This document shows positions 1 to 7,071 of a stretch of DNA of 20,266 bases, one piece after another. Position 1 is the stretch's first letter, and every line of letters begins with the position of its first letter. The notes beneath the pieces were generated by a model. That model had not been told where the DNA came from. It made no database searches and saw nothing but the letters and a program-made list of their open reading frames with translations. The position numbers and the translations under genes are program-made. This DNA comes from an uncultured Microbacterium sp. (GTDB taxonomy: Bacteria > Actinomycetota > Actinomycetes > Actinomycetales > Microbacteriaceae): contig CALANM010000210.1 of assembly GCA_937926065.1 (NCBI GenBank), positions 1 to 20,266 of the forward strand. Reading direction: 5' to 3'.

Positions 1-1
1 G

Positions 2-376
2 CTGTGGGCCGTCATGGTCGCCTTCGCGCTCTGGGGTGTCGCCTCGCACGCTTTCGGCGCCGTGCAGGACATCACTGCGGACCGCGCCGCAGGCATCGCG
101 TCGATCGCGACGGTTCTCGGCGCACGCACGACCGTCCGCTTCGCACTCGCCTGCTATCTGGCAGCGGGCCTCGCCATGCTCGCCTCGGCATGGCCGGGGC
201 CGCTCGGCGCGGTGCTCGCAGTCCCGTACATCGCCAACGCCTGGCCGTACCGGCACGTCGACGACGCGCACGCGCAGGCGGCGACGGCTGGCTGGAGCCG
301 CTTCCTGTGGCTCAACCAGATCACCGGGTTCGCCGTCACGCTCCTGCTCATCTGGTGGTGGCTCCTCGCCGCCTGA
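2..376 (+). CDS. crtEb: UbiA-family prenyltransferase, C-terminal part (probable lycopene/carotenoid elongase)
   Basis: The gene is cut by the window start; about 124 C-terminal residues are present. The fragment carries the second aspartate motif of UbiA prenyltransferases (QDITADRAAG, a DxxxD pattern that binds Mg-diphosphate), followed by IATVLGARTT and hydrophobic helices ending in a tryptophan-rich tail (LLLIWWWLLAA). UbiA enzymes are polytopic membrane proteins that transfer prenyl groups. The segment GAVQDITADR, and the WLNQITGF segment near the end, resemble the actinobacterial lycopene elongases that make C50 carotenoids such as decaprenoxanthin. The family assignment is firm. The substrate and the symbol are inferences, because the N-terminal half and the neighbouring carotenoid genes lie outside the window. 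It converges on the UPF0182 gene, with a hairpin between the two stop codons. Confidence 0.8.
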   Translation: MWAVMVAFALWGVASHAFGAVQDITADRAAGIASIATVLGARTTVRFALACYLAAGLAMLASAWPGPLGAVLAVPYIANAWPYRHVDDAHAQAATAGWSRFLWLNQITGFAVTLLLIWWWLLAA

Positions 377-381
377 GGGAC

Positions 382-423
382 ACGACGAGGGCCCGGGCCC
401 TCGATGGTCCGGGCCCTCGTCGT
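382..423. terminator. Bidirectional hairpin between convergent genes
   Basis: A perfect 15-bp inverted repeat (382-396 and 409-423) flanks a 12-nt loop. It sits 5 nt after the stop of the prenyltransferase and 3 nt after the stop of the convergent UPF0182 gene, so it can serve both strands. It has no U-tract, as is common in high-GC actinobacteria. Confidence 0.8.
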
Positions 424-426
424 CCG

Positions 427-3363
427 TCAGTCGCCGCTCAGGGCGAGGAGCCGCTCGATGGCGGCCGTCAGCCGCTCGTCCGCCTCGGCGAATGCCGCCA
501 GGTCGCCGGCCTTCAGAGCCGCGTCGCGTTCCAGCATCGCCTGGCGTGCCTCCTCGAGCGCCTGCTCGAACGTGACATCCGCGCCCGGGTCAGCCGGCTC
601 GCCCGGGTCACTCGGCTCGGCCGGTTCCGTCGGCGTGGGCGTCGGGGTCGGCGTCGGACCCGGCGTCGGCGTGACGTTGCCGTCTCCCGTGCTGGCCCCC
701 GAATCACCCTCGAACAGCGCGTCGAGCGCCTGCTGCAGGGTGTCCTCGAACGCCAGCTCGTCACCGAAGGCCACCAGGACCTTCCGCAGCGCGGGCAGCT
801 GCGTGCCGCTGCTGGGCTGCACGAAGACGGGCTGCACGTAGAGGAAGCCCCCACCGACGGGAAGGGTCAGCAGATTTCCGTTGAGAACCTCGGACTGACC
901 GATCTTCAGCACGTTGATCTGCGAAGAGATCGTCTGATCGGAGTTGAAACGGCTCTGCACCTGTCCCGGGCCGGGAACGCTCAGGTCGGCGCTGATCTCC
1001 AGCATCCGCAGCTTGCCGTAGCTGTCCGCCTTCACACCCGCTTCGCTGCCGGCGTCGGCATCCACCGCGAGGTATCCCATCAGCACGTTCCGCGTGTTGT
1101 CGCCCACGGCGGCCGGGATGAACGACGTGAACATCGAGAACGTCGGCTCGTCCTGACCAGGCATCTTCATCGTGAGGTAATACGGCGGCTGCAGCACCTT
1201 CGACTTCGACACCGGGTCGTCGGGCGTGCGCCATGCGTTGTCGCGTGCGTAGAAGGACGCCGCGTCGTCGACGTGGTAAGTGCCGAGCATCGCGCGCTGC
1301 ACCTTGAACAGGTCGCTCGGGTATCGCACGTGGCTCATGAGCTCGCCCGACATCTCCGAGATCGGCTTGAGGGTGCTGGGGTACACCTTCTGCCACGCCT
1401 GCAGGATCGGGTCTTCCTCGTCCCATGCGTAGAGCGTCACCGAGCCGTCGTAGGCGTCGACGGTCGCCTTGACCGAGTTGCGGATGTAGTTGACGTCATC
1501 GAGCGCGACCCGCGAGGCGATCGTCTGCGTGTCGCTGATCGCCTCACGCAGGCTCACGATCGAGGAGTACGGGTAGTTCGCGCTCAGCGTGTAGCCGTCG
1601 ACGATCCACACGATGCGGCCGTCGACGACGCTCGGATACGGGTCGTTGTCGAGTTCGAGGTACGGTGCGGCCTTCTCTACGCGCGTCACGGGGTCGCGGT
1701 CGTAGAGGATCTGCGACTCCTCGTTGACGGCATCCGAGAAGAGGATGTCCGTCGACTGGAACTTCAGAGCGTAGATGAGCCGGTTGAAGATGTTGCCGAC
1801 ATCGGGACCGCCGTCGCCGGAGAACGTGGTCTTGGTCTGATTGCCGCCGTCGTCGCCGCTGCCGCGCGGGTAGTCGAGCTCGATGTCCTCCGCTCCCTCC
1901 GGGGCGCCGACGATCGAGTAAAGGGGCGACGACTCGCCGAAGTACACGCGGGGCTCGTACTCCTCGCTCGTGGTCAGCTCGCCGGCAGTCGGGATCCCGC
2001 GCTCCAGGAAGACGGGGTTGCCGTCGGCCGTGCGGTCGTTGCCTTTCGCCGCGACCATGCCATAGCCGTGCGTGTACACCAGCGTCGTGTTGTACCACGA
2101 CGCCGCCTGACCGAGCTGGTTGAGGTCGAGCTCACGGACCGAGACGACGGTGTCCTGGGTCTGGCCGTCGATGTCGTAGCGGTCGACGTCGAGCGGGTCG
2201 CCGAACTTGTAGTACGACCGGTACTGCTCGAGCTGCCGCACGGTCGGGCTGATGATCGCGGGATCCATGATCCGGATCGACGCCGTGGTCTCGGCGTCTT
2301 CGCGGAGCTGTCCCTCTTCGGCAGTATTGACGGCGTCGTAGTCGATCTTCTCGAGGCCGTCGATCCCGTACGCCTTCTTGGTGGCGTCGATGTTCCGCTG
2401 GTAGTACTCCGCCTCGAAGCGCTCCTGGTTGGGAACGACCTGGAACTGGTTGACGAACCACGGGTAAGCCACGCCCACGACGAGCGACGAGACGATCAGC
2501 AGTCCCGTCGCGATCAGCGGGAACCGCCAGCGGCCGATGATCGCCGTCACGAAGAACAGCACCGCGACGAGCGCCGCGACGATCGACAGGATGGTGAGCC
2601 CAGGGATGATCGCGTTGACGTCGGTGTACCCGGCGCCCGTGATGCGCTCTCCCTCGGACAGCAGCGTCTTGTAGCGGTCCAGCCAGAGACTGACGGCCTG
2701 CACTGCCAGGTACAGTCCCGCAAGGACGGCGAGCTGGATGCGAGCTGACTTGGAGATGCGCAGCTCGCGCTGGCCCACGCGCACGGCGCCGTAGAGGTAG
2801 GCCACCAGCGCCGTGACGACGAGGCAGATGAGCAGCACAGCCGACGCGAAACCCAGCACCGAGCTGTACAGCGGCAGCTCGAACAGGTAGAAGCTCGTGT
2901 CAAGGCCGAACTGCGGATCGGCGTCGCCCGTGGGCACGCGGTTGATCCAGAGCCACACGGTCTCCCACTGCGCCGATGCCGCGAAGCCCGAGAAGAACCC
3001 GAAGAAGACCGGGATGCCCCACATCGCGAGGCGTCGCAGCGGCTCGACGACCTCCTGGTAGTGGTCGAGCTGCGAGCTGAGCCGCGCGTAGACCGGTCGA
3101 AGCCGGTAGGCGAGCTGGATCGCGACGAAGACAGGGACGGCCATCGCGGCGAACCCGATGAGGAACATCACGACGCGCGCCGTCCACTGCGTGATGAGCA
3201 CGCTGTCGTAGCCGAGCTGCTCGTACCAGAGCCAGTCGGCGTAGAGGCTCGCGAAGGTGAAGAACGCGACGACGAGACCGGCGATCACGGCGATCGTGAT
3301 CCCGACGGCGCGGCGGAGCGGGCTGGAGGGCGTGGCCTGGTTCGGCACAGAGGTCGTGGTCAC
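427..3363 (-). CDS. UPF0182 family membrane protein
   Basis: This 978-residue protein matches the UPF0182 (COG1615) family, whose biochemical function is unknown. Seven hydrophobic helices are visible in the first third (about residues 20-42, 64-86, 113-130, 168-195, 208-226, 252-276 and 282-301). A signature segment (YADWLWYEQLGYDSV) follows the first helix. A large domain of about 550 residues, probably outside the membrane, comes next, and then a Pro-Thr linker (near 890-905) and a charged, Ala/Glu-rich helical tail. The start is GTG at 3363, which gives the expected N-terminus MTTTSVPNQ. A TAGGAT hexamer ends 6 nt upstream, so the gene may have its own leaderless transcript, although an AGGATGAGAGG stretch could also act as a ribosome site. 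It lies 87 bp downstream of the PDZ/Lon-like protease on the same strand, an order also found in mycobacteria. Confidence 0.93.
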   Translation of the reverse strand: MTTTSVPNQATPSSPLRRAVGITIAVIAGLVVAFFTFASLYADWLWYEQLGYDSVLITQWTARVVMFLIGFAAMAVPVFVAIQLAYRLRPVYARLSSQLDHYQEVVEPLRRLAMWGIPVFFGFFSGFAASAQWETVWLWINRVPTGDADPQFGLDTSFYLFELPLYSSVLGFASAVLLICLVVTALVAYLYGAVRVGQRELRISKSARIQLAVLAGLYLAVQAVSLWLDRYKTLLSEGERITGAGYTDVNAIIPGLTILSIVAALVAVLFFVTAIIGRWRFPLIATGLLIVSSLVVGVAYPWFVNQFQVVPNQERFEAEYYQRNIDATKKAYGIDGLEKIDYDAVNTAEEGQLREDAETTASIRIMDPAIISPTVRQLEQYRSYYKFGDPLDVDRYDIDGQTQDTVVSVRELDLNQLGQAASWYNTTLVYTHGYGMVAAKGNDRTADGNPVFLERGIPTAGELTTSEEYEPRVYFGESSPLYSIVGAPEGAEDIELDYPRGSGDDGGNQTKTTFSGDGGPDVGNIFNRLIYALKFQSTDILFSDAVNEESQILYDRDPVTRVEKAAPYLELDNDPYPSVVDGRIVWIVDGYTLSANYPYSSIVSLREAISDTQTIASRVALDDVNYIRNSVKATVDAYDGSVTLYAWDEEDPILQAWQKVYPSTLKPISEMSGELMSHVRYPSDLFKVQRAMLGTYHVDDAASFYARDNAWRTPDDPVSKSKVLQPPYYLTMKMPGQDEPTFSMFTSFIPAAVGDNTRNVLMGYLAVDADAGSEAGVKADSYGKLRMLEISADLSVPGPGQVQSRFNSDQTISSQINVLKIGQSEVLNGNLLTLPVGGGFLYVQPVFVQPSSGTQLPALRKVLVAFGDELAFEDTLQQALDALFEGDSGASTGDGNVTPTPGPTPTPTPTPTEPAEPSDPGEPADPGADVTFEQALEEARQAMLERDAALKAGDLAAFAEADERLTAAIERLLALSGD
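629..676 (-). repeat. GGCGTC-type hexamer repeat coding a Pro-Thr linker
   Basis: Imperfect tandem hexamers (gtcggc, gtgggc, gtcggg and similar) encode alternating Pro-Thr residues on the minus strand. The repeat forms the linker between the UPF0182 core and its helical C-terminal tail. It is in frame throughout, so length changes by slippage of whole hexamers would keep the gene intact. Confidence 0.8.
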
Positions 3364-3375
3364 CCTCTCATCCTA
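3364..3375 (-). promoter_or_regulatory. Candidate -10 element for leaderless UPF0182 transcript
   Basis: Reading the minus strand, TAGGAT (3375-3370) is followed by six bases and then the GTG start at 3363. TANNNT at this distance matches the actinobacterial leaderless promoter pattern. No convincing -35 is visible, and an AG-rich ribosome site overlaps, so a leadered transcript remains possible. Confidence 0.4.
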
Positions 3376-3450
3376 GGCGCGGGCAGACCGAGTGGACGCC
3401 GAGCGGATGCCGCGAGGTCGCCCAGTTCCCACCGGGGCCGGTCGGAGTCC

Positions 3451-4569
3451 TCAGCCGCAGGCCGGAAGCGAGGAGAGTTCGCCGTCGTCGCGGATCGCGC
3501 CGAGGACCTCGAGCGCATCGTCGAGGGTCTCGACGGCAAAGACCTGGAGACCGGCCGGGACATGCCCCACGACCTCGTCGCAGTTGCTCGCCGGCGCGAG
3601 GAAGTAGTCGGCGCCGGCGCCCGACGCCCCATGCAGCTTCTGGCGGATGCCGCCGATGGGCCCCACGTTCCCGGCCGAGTCGATCGTCCCGGTGCCGGCG
3701 ATGTCCTCGCCTCCATTCAGCTCGCCCTCCGTGAGCGTGTCGATGATGCCGAGGGCGAACATCATGCCGGCGCTCGGTCCGCCCACATTGTCGAGCTGGA
3801 TCGTGACGTCGATCGGAAACGAGAAGTCGTGCAGCGTCGTCACGCCGATGAGCCACAGCGTCTCCCCGCCGATCTCCGACTGCCGCGGCGTGACCTCGAC
3901 GGTGCGCTCCTCGCCGGCGCGCTCGATCGTGAGCTCGACCGCCTTCCCACCGCCGTCGTTGATGATCCCGCGAAGCGTCTCCGTGTCGGTGACCTCCTGG
4001 CCGTTCGCGGCGACGATGACGTCGTCCGGCTCGAGCACGCCGGCAGCAGCCGAATCGTCGGTGAGCGCATACACGCGGACCATCTGCTCGACGTCGTAGC
4101 CGAGTTCCGACAGCGCCGCAGCGGTGGCCTCCTTCTGCGAGTCGACCATCATCGCCGCGCTCTCCTCGTTGCGCTCCTCCGTGGTCTGGTCGGAAGGGAA
4201 GATGTCGTCGATCGGCAGCACGGCGCGTGAGGAGTCGAACCACGCCAGCGCGAGCTCGAACCACGACGGCGTGCGCTCGCGGTTGCCCACGACCTGCACC
4301 GTGAGCAGGTCGAGCGAACCCGAGGTCGGGAACGTCTCTGCGCCCTCGATCGAGATGAGCGGGACCTCCGTGCCCTCGGCGTCGCGCGCCGTTCCCAGCG
4401 TGTTGAAGACGGGCCCCGGCTGCTGGACGACGTACGAGGTCGGCAGCAGAGTGAGGGCCAGCAGCGCAATCAGCGCGACGGTCAGGGCCCAGATGCCGGC
4501 GACAGTCGTGCGCGGCAGTCGGCGGGGACGAGGGGCGACGGCATCCTGCCGCTCATCGAAGAGTGTCAC
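3451..4569 (-). CDS. Membrane-anchored PDZ domain protein with Lon-type (S16) protease domain
   Basis: The 372-residue protein has a short cytoplasmic N-terminus, one transmembrane helix (about 22-42), a region beginning with YVVQQPGP, a PDZ domain (about 150-235) and a C-terminal Lon-like proteolytic domain. The Ser-Lys dyad is visible: Ser266 in GGPSAG and Lys311 in GGIRQK, which match the catalytic serine and lysine of Lon. There is no AAA ATPase domain, so this is the YlbL/Rv3194c type, anchored in the membrane with its protease domain predicted outside. The substrate is unknown. The reading frame stays open far upstream, but GTG at 4569 is preferred: AGGAAGG lies 6 nt before it and the protein then begins just before the membrane anchor. 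It is divergent from the zincin-like gene and probably cotranscribed in part with UPF0182 downstream. Confidence 0.92.
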   Translation of the reverse strand: MTLFDERQDAVAPRPRRLPRTTVAGIWALTVALIALLALTLLPTSYVVQQPGPVFNTLGTARDAEGTEVPLISIEGAETFPTSGSLDLLTVQVVGNRERTPSWFELALAWFDSSRAVLPIDDIFPSDQTTEERNEESAAMMVDSQKEATAAALSELGYDVEQMVRVYALTDDSAAAGVLEPDDVIVAANGQEVTDTETLRGIINDGGGKAVELTIERAGEERTVEVTPRQSEIGGETLWLIGVTTLHDFSFPIDVTIQLDNVGGPSAGMMFALGIIDTLTEGELNGGEDIAGTGTIDSAGNVGPIGGIRQKLHGASGAGADYFLAPASNCDEVVGHVPAGLQVFAVETLDDALEVLGAIRDDGELSSLPACG

Positions 4570-4649
4570 GTCGGACCTTCCTGGCCGGACGTTCGCGACC
4601 GGCGTACACGGGGCGGGCTCCCGCCAGACCTGGCGCGAACGCGTGCGAC

Positions 4650-4655
4650 TAGCGT
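4650..4655 (+). promoter_or_regulatory. Candidate -10 hexamer for the zincin-like gene
   Basis: TAGCGT lies in the 123-bp divergent gap between the PDZ protease and zincin-like genes. Eight bases later an ATG opens a 10-codon reading frame that overlaps the start of the zincin-like gene. No clear -35 is visible. Confidence 0.35.
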
Positions 4656-4663
4656 AGAACGCG

Positions 4664-4696
4664 ATGTCATCCCCTGCTGAAAGGCGCCCGACATGA
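4664..4696 (+). CDS. Possible 10-codon leader peptide overlapping the next start
   Basis: ATG at 4664 opens a frame of ten codons (MSSPAERRPT). Its TGA (4694-4696) overlaps the ATG of the zincin-like gene (4693-4695) as ATGA. It follows a TAGCGT hexamer by 8 nt, the arrangement expected of a leaderless start, and the GAAAGG ribosome site of the main gene lies inside it. Together these suggest translational coupling. The frame is short enough to arise by chance, so this is a hypothesis. Confidence 0.25.
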   Translation: MSSPAERRPT

Positions 4697-6150
4697 CTGA
4701 CGACGACCGTCCCGATCCTGAGGACTTCGCTGAGATGCTGCGTCGCCTGCTGGGCGGACAGGGCGGCATCGACCCCGCGCAGTTCTCCGAGCTCCAGGGA
4801 CTCGGGATCGATCCGGCCATGATGCAGCAGGTCATGCGGCACCTGCAGGGCGCGTTCGCTGCGGGCGGTGACGGTGGCATCGACTGGTCGGCGGCGCGCA
4901 CGCACGCGCTGCACCTGGCGAACAAGGACGATCGCGGCATCTCCTCCGGCTCGAGACAGGACTTCGATCAGGCATTCACACTCGCGACCCTCTGGCTGGG
5001 CGAGGCCACTGCGATCTCGGAGCTGGCGACCGCCCCGCGCGCGCTGACCCGGGGCCAGTGGGTCGAAGAGACCCTCCCTGTGTGGCAGGAGCTCGCGGAG
5101 CCGGTGGCGACGTCGATCACCGACGCGATGACCGAGGCACTCGGCACCCAGCTCCCCGAGGAGATGCGCGACATCGCCATGGGCGCCGGACGCCTCATGC
5201 GCTCCGTCGGCGGATCGCTCTTTGCGGCCCAGTTCGGCGCCGTCATGGGAGGCCTGTCGCAGGAGGTCGTCTCGGGCGGCGACGTCGGCATCCCCGTCAT
5301 GCCCGCCGGCGAAGCGGCGATCCTTCCCCAGAACTTCGCCGACTTCGGTCGCGATCTCGAGATCGACGACGATCAGCTCGCGCTGTACCTCGCCGCCCGC
5401 GAGCTCGCCCACGCTCGTCTCTTCCGCCATGCCAAGTGGCTTCGGCTGCACGTCATCTCCCAGGTGACGGAGTTCGCGCGGGGCCTCCACATCGACACCG
5501 ACGCCATCGAGCAGGTCGCCTCGCAGTTCGATCCGACGGCTCCCGACTCACTGCGCGAGGCGATCGAGAGCGGCGCTCTGCTGCCCCAGCGCAGCGAGGC
5601 GCAGACAGCGGCCCTCGCTCGCCTGGAGAACCTCCTCGCCACTGTCGAAGGCTGGGTCGAGGTCGTGACCACCGATGCCACGCACCGACTCCCGGCCGCC
5701 GACCGCATCGGTGAGGCCGTGCGCCGCCGCCGCGCCGTCGGCGGGCCCGCAGAGCGCGCCCTGGGCTCTCTCGTCGGCCTCGAGCTGCGACCACGCCGTC
5801 TGCGTGAAGCGGCGGCCATGTGGCGTGCCGTCACCGACGCCGTCGGCATCGCGGCGCGCGACGCCCTCTGGGACTACCCCGACCTCATGCCGTCGGCCGA
5901 GGACATCGATGACCCTGCGTCGCTCATCGCTCGACTGCAGTCACAGGCTCGAGGCGACGCTCCCGAGCGCGACGAGATGGACGAGGCGCTCGACGCCCTG
6001 CTCGCGGACGCGGCTGCTGAGCTCGCGGACGCGGGGGCGGATGAGCGCGCATCCGATGCGGGCGACTCTTCCGCCGCCGACGAGTCTCCCGGCAGCGCCG
6101 GTGACGACGAGGACGACGACGACCGCCCCGACGGCCACCGCCCCGTCTGA
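4693..6150 (+). CDS. Zincin-like metallopeptidase family protein (DUF2342) with degenerate HExxH
   Basis: The 485-residue protein matches the actinobacterial DUF2342 / zincin-like family (TIGR03624 type, Rv3195-like). The N-terminus is rich in Met, Gly and Gln and resembles other members. The helix that should carry the zinc motif reads RELAH (236-240): the glutamate and second histidine remain, but the first histidine is arginine. A downstream EGW (319-321) occupies the usual third-ligand region. The family is called a metallopeptidase by fold, but with this motif activity is doubtful. Residues 426-485 form an Asp/Ala/Glu/Ser-rich acidic tail. The start at 4693 is supported by GAAAGG 8 nt upstream. 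The next gene begins 51 nt after its stop on the same strand, so the two are probably an operon, as in mycobacteria. Confidence 0.88.
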   Translation: MTDDDRPDPEDFAEMLRRLLGGQGGIDPAQFSELQGLGIDPAMMQQVMRHLQGAFAAGGDGGIDWSAARTHALHLANKDDRGISSGSRQDFDQAFTLATLWLGEATAISELATAPRALTRGQWVEETLPVWQELAEPVATSITDAMTEALGTQLPEEMRDIAMGAGRLMRSVGGSLFAAQFGAVMGGLSQEVVSGGDVGIPVMPAGEAAILPQNFADFGRDLEIDDDQLALYLAARELAHARLFRHAKWLRLHVISQVTEFARGLHIDTDAIEQVASQFDPTAPDSLREAIESGALLPQRSEAQTAALARLENLLATVEGWVEVVTTDATHRLPAADRIGEAVRRRRAVGGPAERALGSLVGLELRPRRLREAAAMWRAVTDAVGIAARDALWDYPDLMPSAEDIDDPASLIARLQSQARGDAPERDEMDEALDALLADAAAELADAGADERASDAGDSSAADESPGSAGDDEDDDDRPDGHRPV

Positions 6151-6201
6151 ACCGCCGGCGCCCGCGCGTCGCCGCTGTGGAGAGGGCGAGCGGGCGGCAC
6201 C

Positions 6202-7071
6202 ATGTCCCGCGAGAATCGGGCGGTGCTCAGGCTCCCTCCCGCTCATCCGCCCCTCTGGCGCACGGCGACGACTCTGCAGTTCGGCGTCGACGGGATCGCG
6301 CGCCTCGACGATGTCACGGCGTGGCAGGAACGACTGCTCGAAGCGCTGCGCGACGGCATCCCGGCAGACCGGATACTCGCGCTCGCCATCTGCTATGGGG
6401 CCGACGCGGTGGCTGCCGAGCGGTTCGTCGAGCGGCTGCGCCCGGCCCTCGAACCGGTGCCCCCGTCCGGGCCGGTCGTGATCCTCGAGCTGCCGTGCGA
6501 GCTTCCTGAAGCCGAGGCGAGCGCCATCGCCCAGGGTCTCGTGAGCGCCGGCGTGCGGATCGCCCAGGCGCGAACGTGGGCCGGCGACAATGCCGGGCAT
6601 CCTGTGGTCGCGGTCGCTCGGCGCCTGCTCGACCCGCGGCGCGCGGCCCAGCTCGTGCGCGACGACGTCGTGCACCTTCCCATCGAGCTCGCCGGCGACC
6701 GCGCGACGGTCGGTCCGGTGGTCGTTCCCGGACGCACGCCCTGCACGGCATGCCTTCATGCGCATCGCAGCGACGACGACCCGGTGTGGCCCGTCCTGGC
6801 GGCGCAGCTCTTGGAGCGCCGCGCTCCACCCACCGATCCCGGCGTTCTGCTGGAAGCCGGAGTCCTCGCCGGCAGGATGCTGCGCGACGAGCCCGGCGAG
6901 GCGACGGCGTCGGTCAGCCTCGAGGCCGGGAGTGTCCGCCGGACGTGGCGCGCGCACCGCCCGCACGCACGGTGCCTGTGCCGATCTCCTGAAGGAACCG
7001 CGACCGCTGGCGCTCTCTATGCCCGCTCATACGAGCCCATGACATCGAAAGTGAGCGAGCAGCGCGCGTGA
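6202..7071 (+). CDS. Cyclodehydratase-like (TOMM leader-binding type) protein with CxxC/CxC zinc motif
   Basis: The 289-residue protein resembles Rv3196-like proteins and the substrate-binding half of azole/azoline peptide cyclodehydratases (TIGR03882 type). After an N-terminal segment with PPLWRTATTLQFGVD it has a Rossmann-like central part without an adenylating GxGxxG loop. It then has a four-cysteine site: C181 and C184 (TPCTACLHAHRSDDDPVWP) and C258 and C260 (HARCLCRSPEG), typical of the structural zinc in this family. No YcaO partner or precursor peptide gene is visible nearby, so a peptide-modifying role cannot be claimed. The start at 6202 is uncertain; GTG at 6223 in the same frame is an alternative, and neither has a strong ribosome site. 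The last 158 bp overlap the 3' end of uvrD2 on the other strand. Confidence 0.75.
   Translation: MSRENRAVLRLPPAHPPLWRTATTLQFGVDGIARLDDVTAWQERLLEALRDGIPADRILALAICYGADAVAAERFVERLRPALEPVPPSGPVVILELPCELPEAEASAIAQGLVSAGVRIAQARTWAGDNAGHPVVAVARRLLDPRRAAQLVRDDVVHLPIELAGDRATVGPVVVPGRTPCTACLHAHRSDDDPVWPVLAAQLLERRAPPTDPGVLLEAGVLAGRMLRDEPGEATASVSLEAGSVRRTWRAHRPHARCLCRSPEGTATAGALYARSYEPMTSKVSEQRA

Noticed and set aside
629..676. Tandem hexamers considered as a CRISPR or regulatory repeat
   Set aside because: The units are short and imperfect, without spacers, and encode a Pro-Thr linker in frame.
4..2748. A 914-codon open frame on the plus strand opposite UPF0182
   Set aside because: It is Arg/Asp/Val-rich antisense sequence with no family resemblance and runs through the prenyltransferase end in another frame. 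In DNA near 70% G+C, long antisense frames arise because stop codons are rare in the frame facing third positions.
4570..5490. Upstream extension of the PDZ protease frame by 307 codons
   Set aside because: It would run antisense to the zincin-like gene and add sequence unlike the family. GTG 4569 with AGGAAGG gives a normal membrane-anchored N-terminus.
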